Shown here: in pieces, positions 36,186-46,861 of the stretch
How the letters are laid out: every line of letters starts with the position of its first letter
How positions within the stretch are numbered: position 1 is the stretch's first letter
Assembly: GCA_002794785.1 (NCBI GenBank)
Contig: NBBA01000001.1
Span: 4,588,001-4,652,000 of the forward strand
DNA: 64,000 bases
Direction: 5' to 3'
Source of the DNA: Coniferiporia sulphurascens
Taxonomy: Eukaryota; Basidiomycota; Agaricomycetes; Hymenochaetales; Hymenochaetaceae
Position numbers and translations under genes: made by a program
Notes under the pieces: model-generated
Seen by the model: the letters and a program-made list of their open reading frames with translations, nothing else
The model's database searches: none
Told to the model about the DNA's origin: nothing

Positions 36186-36464
36186 TACCATCGTATGACC
36201 CCTCTTACAAAATTCGCTTTTCTGAGCTTCCACACAGCTAACTTGAAACTACTTTCGAAAAAACTCGTGTATACTTTAGTAAACTTTTTAACAGTGAACG
36301 CAAAACTTTCTTTGTAAAAAATTGCTTCGGTGTGAAGCCATTGTCAAAATACATGTTTTTTCGGTCTGTAGAAGTCTTTTAGGGCCACCGGCTCACACAG
36401 TATGTGCGCATATCAGCAGATATGTTGAATACAAAAATTTTGTAAGAGGGGTCACGCGATAGTA
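36186..36464. mobile_element. MITE-like element, copy 2, with clear terminal inverted repeats
   Basis: About 279 bases. The left end TACCATCGTATGACCCCTCT continues into TACAAAATT, and the right end is its near-perfect complement (AATTTTGTAAGAGGGGTCAC, then GCGATAGTA). This gives inverted repeats of roughly 30 bases with few mismatches. The inside is AT-rich and non-coding. The TA at each tip may be the target duplication, as in Tc1/mariner-type elements (inference). Confidence 0.7.
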
Positions 36465-37289
36465 ATCCCCGCGGAGGATCAGCGTGTCGGAGTTTTCAAC
36501 CGGATGTTTGTGGGATTCTCTGATTATATAATCAATTGCACTCGTTTTAGCTGCTGTTTTCGTCGGAGTTTCTAATCATTCCTTGATCCTGATCAAATCA
36601 AATCATCGAAGTTCGAATTTGCAACTTTGCAAGGATTCGGAGGGCGCCTTCAGTGCATCTACGGGGCGCCGGCCTGTGTCGGTGTTATAATCTTTGTTCG
36701 GCTATTGTTGTGTAAGGTTCTGATTGCTTCCGCACCGTAGAATGTCGTGCTAAATGAAAGACGCGAAGCAGGGACGGAGACGAGATGGCAGAAGAATCGC
36801 GGAGTTCCGGATGCCAGGCCCTCTTTCGCCACGAAGAACGTCGTTCCCCAGACGAATAACTGGCGTATGCATATCGCGAAAGACGGAGGGCGGAAAAGTG
36901 GAAGCCGCGAAACTGCTTCCTTGACGGGCGCTTGCCAACTCGACGGGGCTAGCATTGAATTCTGCAAGTTTGCGAGCCTACCCTAATTGCAGCTGCTGTT
37001 CTATTTCGGACGTCTGTGAATATGAAGTTCTACCAAAGTTCCGGCAACGTGTCAGAAACAGGCACGGGATGCTCTCCTTCCCATGCTCCTTACTGTTACG
37101 AGGCAGGTGGGACCTGCTCTAACTGTGCTGCTTCGACCATTACAGGCACCCACCCATCAAAAGGAATAGGACCGCCGTGATGGCGAAGAGAAAACCTAAA
37201 GTCGCAGCCTGCTACGGACACAATTGTCTGCGCAGATGGAAGTGCTCTTTCTAGATCACGGTCTAGCTTGTCTGGCACTAATGTGGAGA
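36465..37289. other. Spacer in the array, no gene seen
   Basis: Short open frames occur on both strands around 36.66-36.99 kb, but none resembles a known protein or the neighbouring genes. It may be diverged duplicated sequence lying between the MITE pair and the decayed 702-aa gene fragment. Confidence 0.4.
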
Positions 37290-37530
37290 TTGAGGACTCG
37301 AGATTATGACCCCGTACTTGCTGCTCATCTGGATAACGACTCGCGCATTGATTGGGCAGCATCAGAGGCTATCCTTTTGTATGGAACCACGGCGATAGTA
37401 ATGGACAATCATGAACTTGTATCTCTCGACTCATTGCCAAGTCTCGTACGCGACAAGGACAGGAAAAACGAAGGGCGAACCAAGGGAAAATGTAAAAGGA
37501 ACTCAAAAAACTCGAGAGGAAAGCGATGAA
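37290..37530 (+). pseudogene. Decayed fragment of the 702-aa protein gene
   Basis: The translation reads LDNDSRIDWAASEAILLYG, then ELVSLDSLPSLVR, then a Lys/Asn/Arg-rich stretch and a stop. This matches the order in the intact gene at 31.95-32.15 kb (PDNDSLVEMATSEVVTLYD, then FVSLDSLPSFVR, then a charged stretch). At the DNA level the run CTCGACTCATTGCCAAGT is shared exactly. The acidic DDDDE and RAELRRRWAEGRG parts are missing, and no flanking exon or start is left. It is most likely a relic of a segmental duplication that preceded DUF6533 array copy 2. Confidence 0.6.
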
Positions 37531-38264
37531 GTGAACATTGCTGTTCGGTTACGCTTGAAGAAAAACTATCGCAGCGGGTTGCTGTGTGAGCGATGGCCCG
37601 TTGATCCAAATAAGAATATGCCGTCTATATTATCAACGCATCGTACTGGATTACACCACAAGGAAGTTGCGCTCTTGTGGATAGCGCAGCCATCTTTTTC
37701 GGTGGCGTTCAAATCTGTGATTCGGACCACAATGCATATTGGAATGGCTAGGATGTCGGAAATGATGATATCGACATCAGTCGTCTTTTTCACTTCTTTT
37801 GAGCCAAGAGGGCTGGCAATCACACTAGAAGGACCGAAATAGAGTTCGACCTTCGATGTCGGGGAACTAAAGCGTTTCCTAAGCGGCGATATTATTTGAG
37901 GATGTTACCAACGCCATCAACATCTACACCAACACGCAGCTGAGACGTGCAGAAACGCCGTCCATAGTGGGGTGCTTCTTATCTTCATCATATGATTAGA
38001 TTAGCGCAAAAAAGTAAGGTTCACCGGCGTTTGGTCTGTTATCACAAGCATTCCGCTCATTTTTGTCCGGATGCACCATCTTAATGTGGATTATGCTTGA
38101 TGAACATTGCGGCACCTTTTAAGCGTGAGTATATACCCGAGAAAGCTGCCTGTGGGTAATGCGCAACCCCTCAGGTAATCGCGGCCAGGTCCCCTACAAA
38201 ACTACGGATCCTGCGCGGCGCTGCAGCTGCCTCCGACCGACTGCGACCTCCGTAAATCGCACGG

Positions 38265-40031
38265 ATGAGCTTATCCCCGACTATCGGGACTTCGTTCACG
38301 CAGCTATATGCGCTGCGATACTTGTCGAGTAGGTTGCTCGTTCCACCTACGTAAACGTCTATGTAACTTATCATCTCTTCCTCAGTCGCTGGGACCACGG
38401 TCCTGGCATACGATACGATTTTGACTCTTCCAGAAGAGGTTCGCTGTGTATGGTACCCCTTAGTACATTGGACAAGGGGGAATAGGCTGGGAAATCGACA
38501 AAAGCCTATGTTTCTCATACCGAGACTTTTGGTTCTTTTCATTCGATATACTATGCTAGCCATTGCCGGTGTCTATTTGAAGGGTAAGCGCTCCTACGAT
38601 GTCTGCTATACCGCAAATGTAAAGTTCCTCACCACCTCCGTAGTACTCATGCCCTCGCGTGATATGGGTGATAATTGGGCGAGTGCACCTGTCTTCATCC
38701 AATACTGATTTACTCATAACGTCGATATCTGCAGTAATTGTTTCTGGCCTAATCATTCGATCTGCATTCAATCCGATTTCTGTTCTAAGGTGTCGATCGG
38801 CGTCCACGATCATCAGTGTGATTGACATCCTCATTGAGGCCACAGGAACAGGTTCGTGGCAAATCCGTCAACCGTATATTTATCGGTGCTGATGGCACAC
38901 TCAACTAGGGATTGTCCTTCAGCGTCTCTGCCTGCTCTGGAATTTCGGGCGCCGATGCACTATTCTCCTCGTTTGTATTTTCGCTGTACTGCAATCTCTA
39001 TCAACTTTGTTTGCCATCTTATCCGTTGTGCAATTTGGTCGTATGTCGTCTCACCGTAGCGTTATTACCACAGCTACTAATATCGCCTGCTGTCCGAAGC
39101 TTCGGAAATACTAAATAGGGGCGTCGAGGGATTTCGAGGGTTCCTGCCTCCGCAACTTATGTCATGCGCTATGACAAAAACGTCTCGATTCTCCCTGTTA
39201 TCATGGGTCCCAGCGGTACGTCGTATTCAACAGCGATTCGGATTGAGTGTCCTTCCTTGTATGAACATGTCGAAGCTTAATGCTGCTCGATAGGCCGCCC
39301 TCGATGTTGTTGCCTTTTTTCTCTTTTTCCTCAACGCACTATCGCGGCCACGCGCCGAAAGTCAAAGACTTCTATACATCATTTACAGGGACGGATTTAT
39401 ATATTTCTTTGTGCGTCTTCTCAACAATATGTCTATGATGGTCTCAATGGCTGAAATTCGATTATGATAGACAACGTTCTGTTCGTAATTTGGCTATTCT
39501 GTTTTGCTTTGGTCGCTCATTGCTTTTGCTTAGGCATGCGAACGATGAACGTATTGTTCACATCGATTTCAGACCCCAGTAATGTGGGCTCTCGTTTTTC
39601 CTACGTGCTAATCGAATCTTCACCGCTAAGTCTTCTGACATACGTCAAACAGGCCTCCTTGCTTTTTATGGCATATTTGTACGCATTTCCAAACCCCCTC
39701 AACTGCCACTAATCTAGCTTACATCTCCCGCTCTCGTCCCCGTGCCCTTTTTAGATTCTCGGGGACAACGGTGACCGTGGCCGCAACTCGCTCCTTCCTG
39801 CGGCTCTTTCATATCAGCCAGAAGGGGGTATTATACGACCGCTGGCCGGCAGATGGCAACACAGATGAACTTGCTGAGCACGAATACTGCGTCTGTGAGG
39901 AATGTCACGATGAAACCGAGCTCAGGCTAATTGGGGGAGGTGTTGACAATACGAGCGGCCACAGCGTTGAGGTGAAATGGCACAAATCTCGGAGACCGGA
40001 ACGTAGTGGCCTTCGGACTCCGAGTCGATGA
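38265..40031 (+). CDS. DUF6533-like seven-helix membrane protein, array copy 2
   Basis: Start ATG 38265 (TIGTSFTQLYALRYLS). Exon 2 has YDTILTLPEEVRCVWYPLVH and helix RLLVLFIRYTMLAIAGVYLK. The 35-base exon reads LMPSRDMGDNW. Later exons give IVLQRLCLLWNFGRRCTILL, LPPQLMSCAMTKTSRFSLLS and FFLFFLNALSRPRAESQRLL with YRDGFIYFFV. The last exon starts GTTVTVAATRSFLRLFH and has a Cys/acidic tail (HEYCVCEECHDETE). The base after the Trp codon in the 35-base exon is GC, where the other copies have GT, so this copy would need a GC-AG intron or a nearby alternative donor. It is closest to copy 3, including within introns. The same unresolved internal junction as in copy 1 is present. Confidence 0.65.
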
Positions 40032-41205
40032 CTACTTCGGACTTACTTGACGGCCCGAATTTCAGACGCGGGCAAACGGCGTCGAAGACTCAAAGACGGG
40101 CTCTGTCCTCAGAAATTTACGCCGAAATTTTGATTATTTTCTTCTTGATACTTCGCGTATTTATTTGCTGTGTTCGAAAGAGCATTAGTGTATCATGAAT
40201 GGCAATGTATTCTAACTTTAACTTACAGTACATGTACATGTACATGTTCTTAGTGTTTTGTGTTATGGCAAGATTTCCGGTCATCTAGCGGCGGGTGGTG
40301 AGTGGCTGCGCTTGTCGGACCTTGAAATATGTTTTACTTGAAACGTCGCTCGATAGCAGGTTTCTTTAGTACGGGTTCCCGACTAGCAAGGGACCTTCGT
40401 TACCAAGGAAGGAGTTCGCGCTGCATATTGAAGATCTGTTTCACGTACTCTACACTTAGAAATCAGGCTCATCACTTATAGGTGACACGAAAATAAACTG
40501 GCCACACAAAGCTCAGAAGTCCCGAGTCCCCTATCGATGATGCCGTTCGGGAAAGTGGTTTCAGCAAAATAATATCTATCTTTATCTCGCTTGTGCCATA
40601 AAAAAAGACAGTGCTTACGACAGTGAACAATCATGGCTCGACGTCGTCACACCGATGAACGCAAGAATTTATGGTAAGTAGGAGGCTTAGCTTGCTTAGC
40701 TTGCAATTGGCGTTCAATGACACAAAAACATTTTAGTGTGGCAGTACGCACAACAAATAATGTCTGAAAAAACGATACCATCATTGTTAACATCAATACG
40801 GGCGCACGGTGTTGTTGACTTCCATGGGGGTTCTTCCGCGTTTGATTTAACTTCAAAACTGGAAAGTCCCTTTTCGGAGCTCACTGAGAGTTCAGAGTTT
40901 ACTTGAAATCCTTGCTCTCAACTCGCATCTCCACGATGAACCGGATAGAAATTCGGTGGATGATCAGAATTACGGCGACTCTAGTGATGGTTTTGTAGGC
41001 GTGCGACGCAAGTCCAATCAACGAGTGTTGCTTCACCTGATGCTTTCCGTTTCCGGCGGACCTCTATTTGGGCTCCGACCCTTTGTCTGATGAACACTGG
41101 CCCTGGAATGTTTGAGATCACATCTATATCCCCTTAAAAGCCTGCGGATACCGCGCGGCGTCACAGCTCTTTCCGGACTGACTGCGACTTCCGTCTTTTG
41201 CGCGG
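40032..41205. other. Spacer between array copies 2 and 3
   Basis: No gene is supported. There is a short ACATGT-type repeat (TACATGTACATGTACATG, about 40230-40250) and a tandem CTTAGCTTG duplication near 40690. It probably contains the promoter of copy 3. Confidence 0.45.
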
Positions 41206-42956
41206 ATGAGCTTGCGCCAGGCTGTCGAAGTTCAGTTCACGCAGCTCTATGCACTGCGATACTTGTCAAGTGGGTTGATCTCCTCACTTATGCAATATCT
41301 GTGTATCTTACCATCTCTTCCTTAGTTGCTGGGACTGCGGTCCTGGCATACGATACGATTTTGACTCTTCCAGAAGAGATTCGCTGTGTATGGTACCCCT
41401 TATTACACTGGACAAGACGGGATAGGATGGGAAATCGACAAAAACCTATGTTTCTCATACCGAGACTGTTAGTTCTTTTCATTCGATATACCATGCTAGC
41501 CATTGCAGGCGTCTATTTGAAGGGTGAGCGGTCCTACGATGTCTGCTATACCGCAATTGTAAAATTCCTCTCCGTAGTTCTCATGCCTTCACATGACATG
41601 GGTAATAACTGGGTGAGTGTACTTGTTATCAACCAATAATGATCTAGTCATAATTGGGACGTCCACAGTAACGGTTTCCGGCCTCTTCATTTGATCTGCA
41701 CTCAGTTCGGTTTCTGTTCTAAGGTGTCAATCGACGTCCACGACTATCAGTGTGATTGACATTCTCATCGAGGCCATAGGAACAGGTTTGTGGCAAATCC
41801 GTCAACGGTATATTTATCGGTGTTAATAGCACAGTCAACCAGGGATTGTCCTTCAGCGCCTCTACCTGCTCTGGAATTTCGGGCGCCGAAATACTATGCT
41901 CCTCATTTGTATTTTCGTCGTAATGGAGTCTCTATCAATTTCGTTCGGAATCATATCCGTTTTGCAATTTGGTCGTAGGTTGTCTCACCATGGCGTTATC
42001 ATCACAACTGCTAACACCATCTGCTATTCGAAGCTTCGCAAATATTTAATAAGAGTGTCAAGGATGTTCCAGGGCTCCTGCCTCCGCAACTAATGTCATG
42101 CGTGATGACAAAAACGCCTCGCTTCTTCACGTTATCATGGGTCCTGGCGGTACGTCGTATTCGTACGGAAATTCGGATCGAGTTTCCTTCCTTGTATGGT
42201 CGTGCTAAAGTTCGATGCTGCTCGATAGGCCGCCCTCGATGTCTTCGCCTTTTTTCTCTTTTTCTTCAATGCACTATCGCGGCCACGCTCTGAAACCCAA
42301 AAACTTCTATACATCATTTACAGAGACGGATTTACATATTTCTTTGTACGTCTTCTTAATAATACGTCTATGATGGTCTCAATGGCTGAATTTTGATCAT
42401 GGCAGACAACGTTCTGTTCGTTGCTTGGCTATTCGGTTTTTCTTTGGTCGCTCACTGCTCGTACTTAGGCATGAGAATGATGAATGTATTGTTCACCTCG
42501 GTTGCAGGCCTCAGTAATGTAGGCTCTCTCGTTTTTCCTGCGTGTTTATTGAATCTTCATTGCTAAGTTTTTTGACACACGTCAACCAGTCATCCTTGGT
42601 TTTTATGGCAGTTTTGTGCGTATTTCTGGTCCTCCTCAACCGTGATAGACCCAGCTTACATCTCCCGCTCTCATCTACCTTTTCCTCTCTTTGTCATCTT
42701 TAGGTTTTCGGGGACAATGGTGACCGTAGCCGCAACTCGCTCCTCCCTGCGACTCTTCCACATCAGTCAGACGGGGGAATTATGTTGTCACCGGCTCACA
42801 ATCGATGACGTGGGTGGGCCTGGTGAGTGTAAGTACTGTGCGTATGGGATACCGTACGATGGCGATGTGCTCGAGCTAAGCGAAAAAGGCAATGATGATA
42901 CGAGCAGCCAAGGAGCCCATAGCGAGACGACGCAGCTTGAGGAAAATACGTCGTAG
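41206..42956 (+). CDS. DUF6533-like seven-helix membrane protein, array copy 3
   Basis: Start ATG 41206 (VEVQFTQLYALRYLS). Exon 2 reads YDTILTLPEEIRCVWYPLLH, then RLLVLFIRYTMLAIAGVYLK. The 35-base exon gives LMPSHDMGNNW with a normal GTGAGT donor. Later segments include the IVLQRL-like exon near 41.85 kb, VMTKTPRFFTLSWVLA, and FFLFFFNALSRPRSETQKLL with YRDGFTYFFV. The last exon is GTMVTVAATRSSLRLFH plus the tail ECKYCAYGIPYDGDVLELSE. It is nearly colinear with copy 2 over exons and introns, so the two arose by recent tandem duplication. The internal junction after the 35-base exon is unresolved, as in the other copies. It is probably a membrane protein of unknown role. Confidence 0.65.
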
Positions 42957-43809
42957 TGAATTCTACGCGGTCGCCTCAGACTGCCTTGGTTTCCTACCCG
43001 TTAATGAAGGGGGCAGCGACGTGAGGCTCTATGTACACTGTACATGTACAGACGGCCAAAATATAATCATCAATCAGATTGGTTGCAGCAAGAGAAGTAT
43101 GTCTGATTCAATTGGACTAGTGCCCTATCCCGAACTGTTGCGAAGCAGTCACCTTCCTATCCAATACCAGATGCCGAAGTCGTGTCGCGGCTCGGATGTA
43201 TTTACTTTTGAATCTTCATGCGGCTCCATCATAATCATTCAGGTTCACAGCCATTCGCGTCTTAGTCATGGAAGGCAGCGAAGTGGCACGTTTGGGGGGT
43301 TTAGTTAAACGGGTTGACCCGCCGTTTGTTTTTTCGAGTTCGTATATATAGTACAAAAGGAATCGGCTACAGATAGGTATGCATTGTTCGGAGTTAAGCG
43401 GTGGCGAATTGGATCGTGGTCATCGGAGTTCAAATTTAGGAATACTTTTGAAATCCAGGATCATTTGTCCGTCCGGGTTTGCACTGAAACCGCCACCCGG
43501 AGGTCTTGAGATACCGAAGTACAGCAAATGAGCCCAATTATAGGATTTCCAAAGATGACGCCCGTACGGAAGCTCCTCACGATCAGAATACTGAGCGGCG
43601 CCAAGCTGTGCTAATGACACGATCACTCCCTCCAATGACCGGCGTCTTGATCTTCTTGACTTTACCCTTCAAGTTCCGCTGCTTATTGGGGATCATCAGA
43701 TACAGTAACAAAGCTGCATGCACTTATAACAGGCCAGGATTCCGTGGGCAGATGAACTCTGCCCTCCCGAGTGACCGCGACCTCCAGTTCGTCTTTGTCC
43801 TTGGTGCAT

Positions 43810-45504
43810 ATGAATCCGAGTCTGACACAGCTTTATGCTTTACGATATCTATCAAGTATGGCACTCCTTTTCTTGCGTGTGTACCTGCTTACCGTCTTTC
43901 TCTAGTTGCTGGGACTACGGTACTTGCGTATGACACAGTTCTGACACTACCACTGGAGATCTACTACGTCTGGTCTCCCTTAATATACTGGAGGAAATAT
44001 AAAGGAACCCGTCGCCAGCAAAGTCCTCTGTTGACTTTGCTAAGACTGTTGATACTTGCCATTCGTTATGTTATGTTGTTGGTTGCTGGAATCTACCTGA
44101 CGAGTGAGCGTCTGACACCTCCTACTATATTGTGACTGTGAATGACCTGGATTTGCAGCACTTATACCGCCACATACGATAGGAATTAAATGGGTGGGTA
44201 CATCAATATACCTCACGGCAACCCAAGCTTAACTTCGTCCCCACAGTATTTCTTGTGACCCTCTCGCTAAATCAATGTCTCATATCAGCTCTTGCTTAAA
44301 GGTGTAAAACGGCAATTTCAGTCTCCGGAAAACTTGATGGCCTTGTAGAGGTCATAGGATCATGTCCGTAACGATTTCCCTACTTTTTAATAGGTTCATC
44401 CGTTCTCAAACAAACCTAATAGGCATTGTGCTTCAGCGTCTCCATCTGCTCTGGGATTTTAAACGTCGCATTACTCTACTCCTCATCAGCGGCACCCTTA
44501 TGTTGAAAATGATGGCCTTTTCGTTTGCGATAGCGGCAACCGTGCAGATTGAAGGTACGCCGCCTCAACGTGACTTCAATGTCCCAGCACTCATCTGGTG
44601 TCACTTGTCTTGAAGATTTTGTGACAGTCTCGTCGAATGTGTGCGCTATAATCAAAATACCACCTTTCTTCTTAGCGTCATGGGTTCTGGCTGTACGTTA
44701 CAGCTCTCCGGCGTTGAATACTTTTGTGTTTCTGGGGGCTTATTAACATTATGAAGGCCTCGTTTGACCTCTTCGCCTTTTCTCTGTTCTTCCTCAACGC
44801 GCTTTCGCGACCTCGCATTGAAAGCCAAAAGCTCCTTGATATCATCTACCAAGACGGACTGCTATATTTTCTCGTACGTCCATCTCCCTCACAGTCTATT
44901 TGTCACAGTCTAGCAACTGAATTGGCCGGGCATGATCTTCTGTAACAGACGACTTTCTGTTCGTTGAACCTCGTACCTGCTTGCGTTCCCGTATTTATCG
45001 TTTGATCATTGATACAGGTATGAGAGCGATGAACGTTATATTTATCGTCATCGCGAGGTCCGATAAAACAAATAACGTAGGTTTATATTCTCTGGATATT
45101 ATCGACTCGCACAATTACTGACCGATGTGATATATCAACCAGACCACCTTAGCCTTCATGGGATTTTTGTACGTCTTCTTATTCGTCCACCTCTCCGTAG
45201 TCATATTTAGCAGCATTCCTACAGGTTTTCAGGGACGATGGTAACCGTGGCTGCGACGCGCTCTTTCCTGCGGCTTTTCCACTTTAGCCACAATGACGCC
45301 TCATGCCATGGACGCTGCTCTGGCGTGGGTGCGCCTGCTGATTATAGCTACTGCGCGTGTGGTGCATATCGCGATGGTGACCCGTTCGGGCTCGAAGGGG
45401 AGGGTTTCGATCACACAAGCAGTTACGGTTTTGATTGCGATGCGATGCGTCTTGAGGAGACCTCGGTCACTTCGGGCGCCGAGATACGCCGACTTACGCA
45501 CTGA
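43810..45504 (+). CDS. DUF6533-like seven-helix membrane protein, array copy 4
   Basis: Start ATG 43810 (NPSLTQLYALRYLS). Exon 2 has YDTVLTLPLEIYYVWSPLIY, then RLLILAIRYVMLLVAGIYLT. The 35-base exon gives LIPPHTIGIKW. A later exon has IVLQRLHLLWDFKRRITLLL; then LFAFSLFFLNALSRPRIESQ with IYQDGLLYFLV. The last exon is GTMVTVAATRSFLRLFH followed by the longest Cys/Gly/Asp tail (DYSYCACGAYRDGDPFGLEG). This copy is the most diverged of the four, with L for E in the LTLPEE motif. The junction after the 35-base exon again could not be closed. A strong hairpin follows 53 bases after the stop. Confidence 0.63.
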
Positions 45505-45557
45505 TACGAACTTGAGGCGGATTGATGAGGGGTTGCGGGTTCGGAGTGAGAAGGAGT

Positions 45558-45588
45558 TGCATTTCGTCTACTCTAGACGAAATGCAAT
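45558..45588. terminator. Strong perfect hairpin after array copy 4
   Basis: A 14-base stem (TTGCATTTCGTCTA and its exact complement) is separated by the 3-base loop CTC. It begins 53 bases after the stop codon of copy 4, inside the likely 3' untranslated region. A role in 3'-end formation or RNA stability is an inference. Eukaryotic terminators do not normally need such hairpins, so it may instead be a small insertion or palindrome scar. Confidence 0.4.
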
Positions 45589-46486
45589 TGTAACCTCCCG
45601 ACTGAAAATTTGCTCGTATTTTTTCATAATTAAATAAAATGTATCACGAATCGTAGGCCGCTTTGACATTGTACTCCAAGACCTGATCTTAGTAATAATG
45701 ATGTTCTAAAAGTAACGCACAGTCCCGTATCATCAAATCAAGAGAACACAAGGGGTTAAAAATACTTGATCATGTTTTATTTCGAGCTCCGGTTTACCTA
45801 AATGTGAGCGAAGACCGGAAAAATAGCACGATTTGATCTTGCGTTTGGGCATCTTCGGCGATGTAGTATCACAGCTACTAGGCTGCTTTGATTGGATGCT
45901 GAGCCACAATCATGTTCGTTCAACCTGAAGGAGAGTCCATAGTGAGATGTAGCCTCGGGTCTGCGTATCATGATTTAGAAAAGGGCCTCAAGCTTCGGCG
46001 TACATGATACCACCACTATATGGACTCCGTCATGCAAGCTCTTATGCGACCAAATGCTTTATATGCCCGGAGAGATGACTCCGAAGCCCTGCACAGGCTT
46101 TCTTTCACGGGGGAGGCTCTGAGCCTATCATAGTTCTGAGTTCCAGGCTTAAGCGGAAAGTGTCGGGATCTCTCGGTCCGTCACGGTGGCGTGGCTTGCT
46201 AGAGAGTTTCATCCTCGGGCAGAATTAGATTTGACTTCGCGTTTCGAGTCGCACAGGCGAGGCGGATTTCTGGATGTGGCGAATCTTTTGTTCAGAGCTC
46301 AGATAAAAACGTACTAGGGACGTGAGGACTTCTAATAGTTTTTAAGTTATTTGGAGCTCCGGTCTGCTGGATTCAGCGAAGAGTCAAGACAGAAAGTTCA
46401 AATCAACTGAGGAAGCGCCATTAGAAAACCAGCAATTCCCGACCGAGGCCGTAACTGATGTCGTGCAATTTGCAAGTGATTTCCCG
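45589..46486. other. Spacer after the DUF6533-like array
   Basis: No gene was recognised. A short direct repeat built on GAGCTCCGGT with similar flanks occurs at about 45785 and 46353, about 570 bases apart, suggesting a diverged duplication or paired relics. Confidence 0.4.
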
Positions 46487-46709
46487 TACTATTGTATGAC
46501 CCCTCTTACAGAGTTACATCCAAAGCAAAAATAGGTCTTAAACTGGAGACATCTCTAGATTTCGCCGAAAAAAGTGGCAAGAAAGATTCATACGATGTGC
46601 AACGGATTGAATGAATTTTTTGTTCCGTATCCATGATGCGAAGACCGGAGATTCAAGTTTTGTCCGAGGATATGACTTTGTAAGATACCGACAGTACTAT
46701 ATCATAGTA
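46487..46709. mobile_element. MITE-like element, copy 3
   Basis: The left end TACTATTGTATGACCCCTCT continues into TACAGAGT, matching copies 1 and 2 at about 35.96 and 36.19 kb. The right end is a weaker complement (GACTTTGTAAGATACC, then TATCATAGTA). The inside resembles copy 1 at several points. It is non-coding. It lies about 150 bases upstream of the glutaredoxin start and so could influence its promoter. Confidence 0.55.
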
Positions 46710-46861
46710 TGTCATTACTGAATCCAGTTCTCGAAAGGCGCGGATGTTCCGCGGCGTGTGTGAGTAACGTGACACATTACTAAGGATGACGCGAGCAGCA
46801 CGCCCGGCCGTCACGTGTGACGTAGCCATAAGACGTGAGTGGCAGCTCCTGATAGAGGGGT

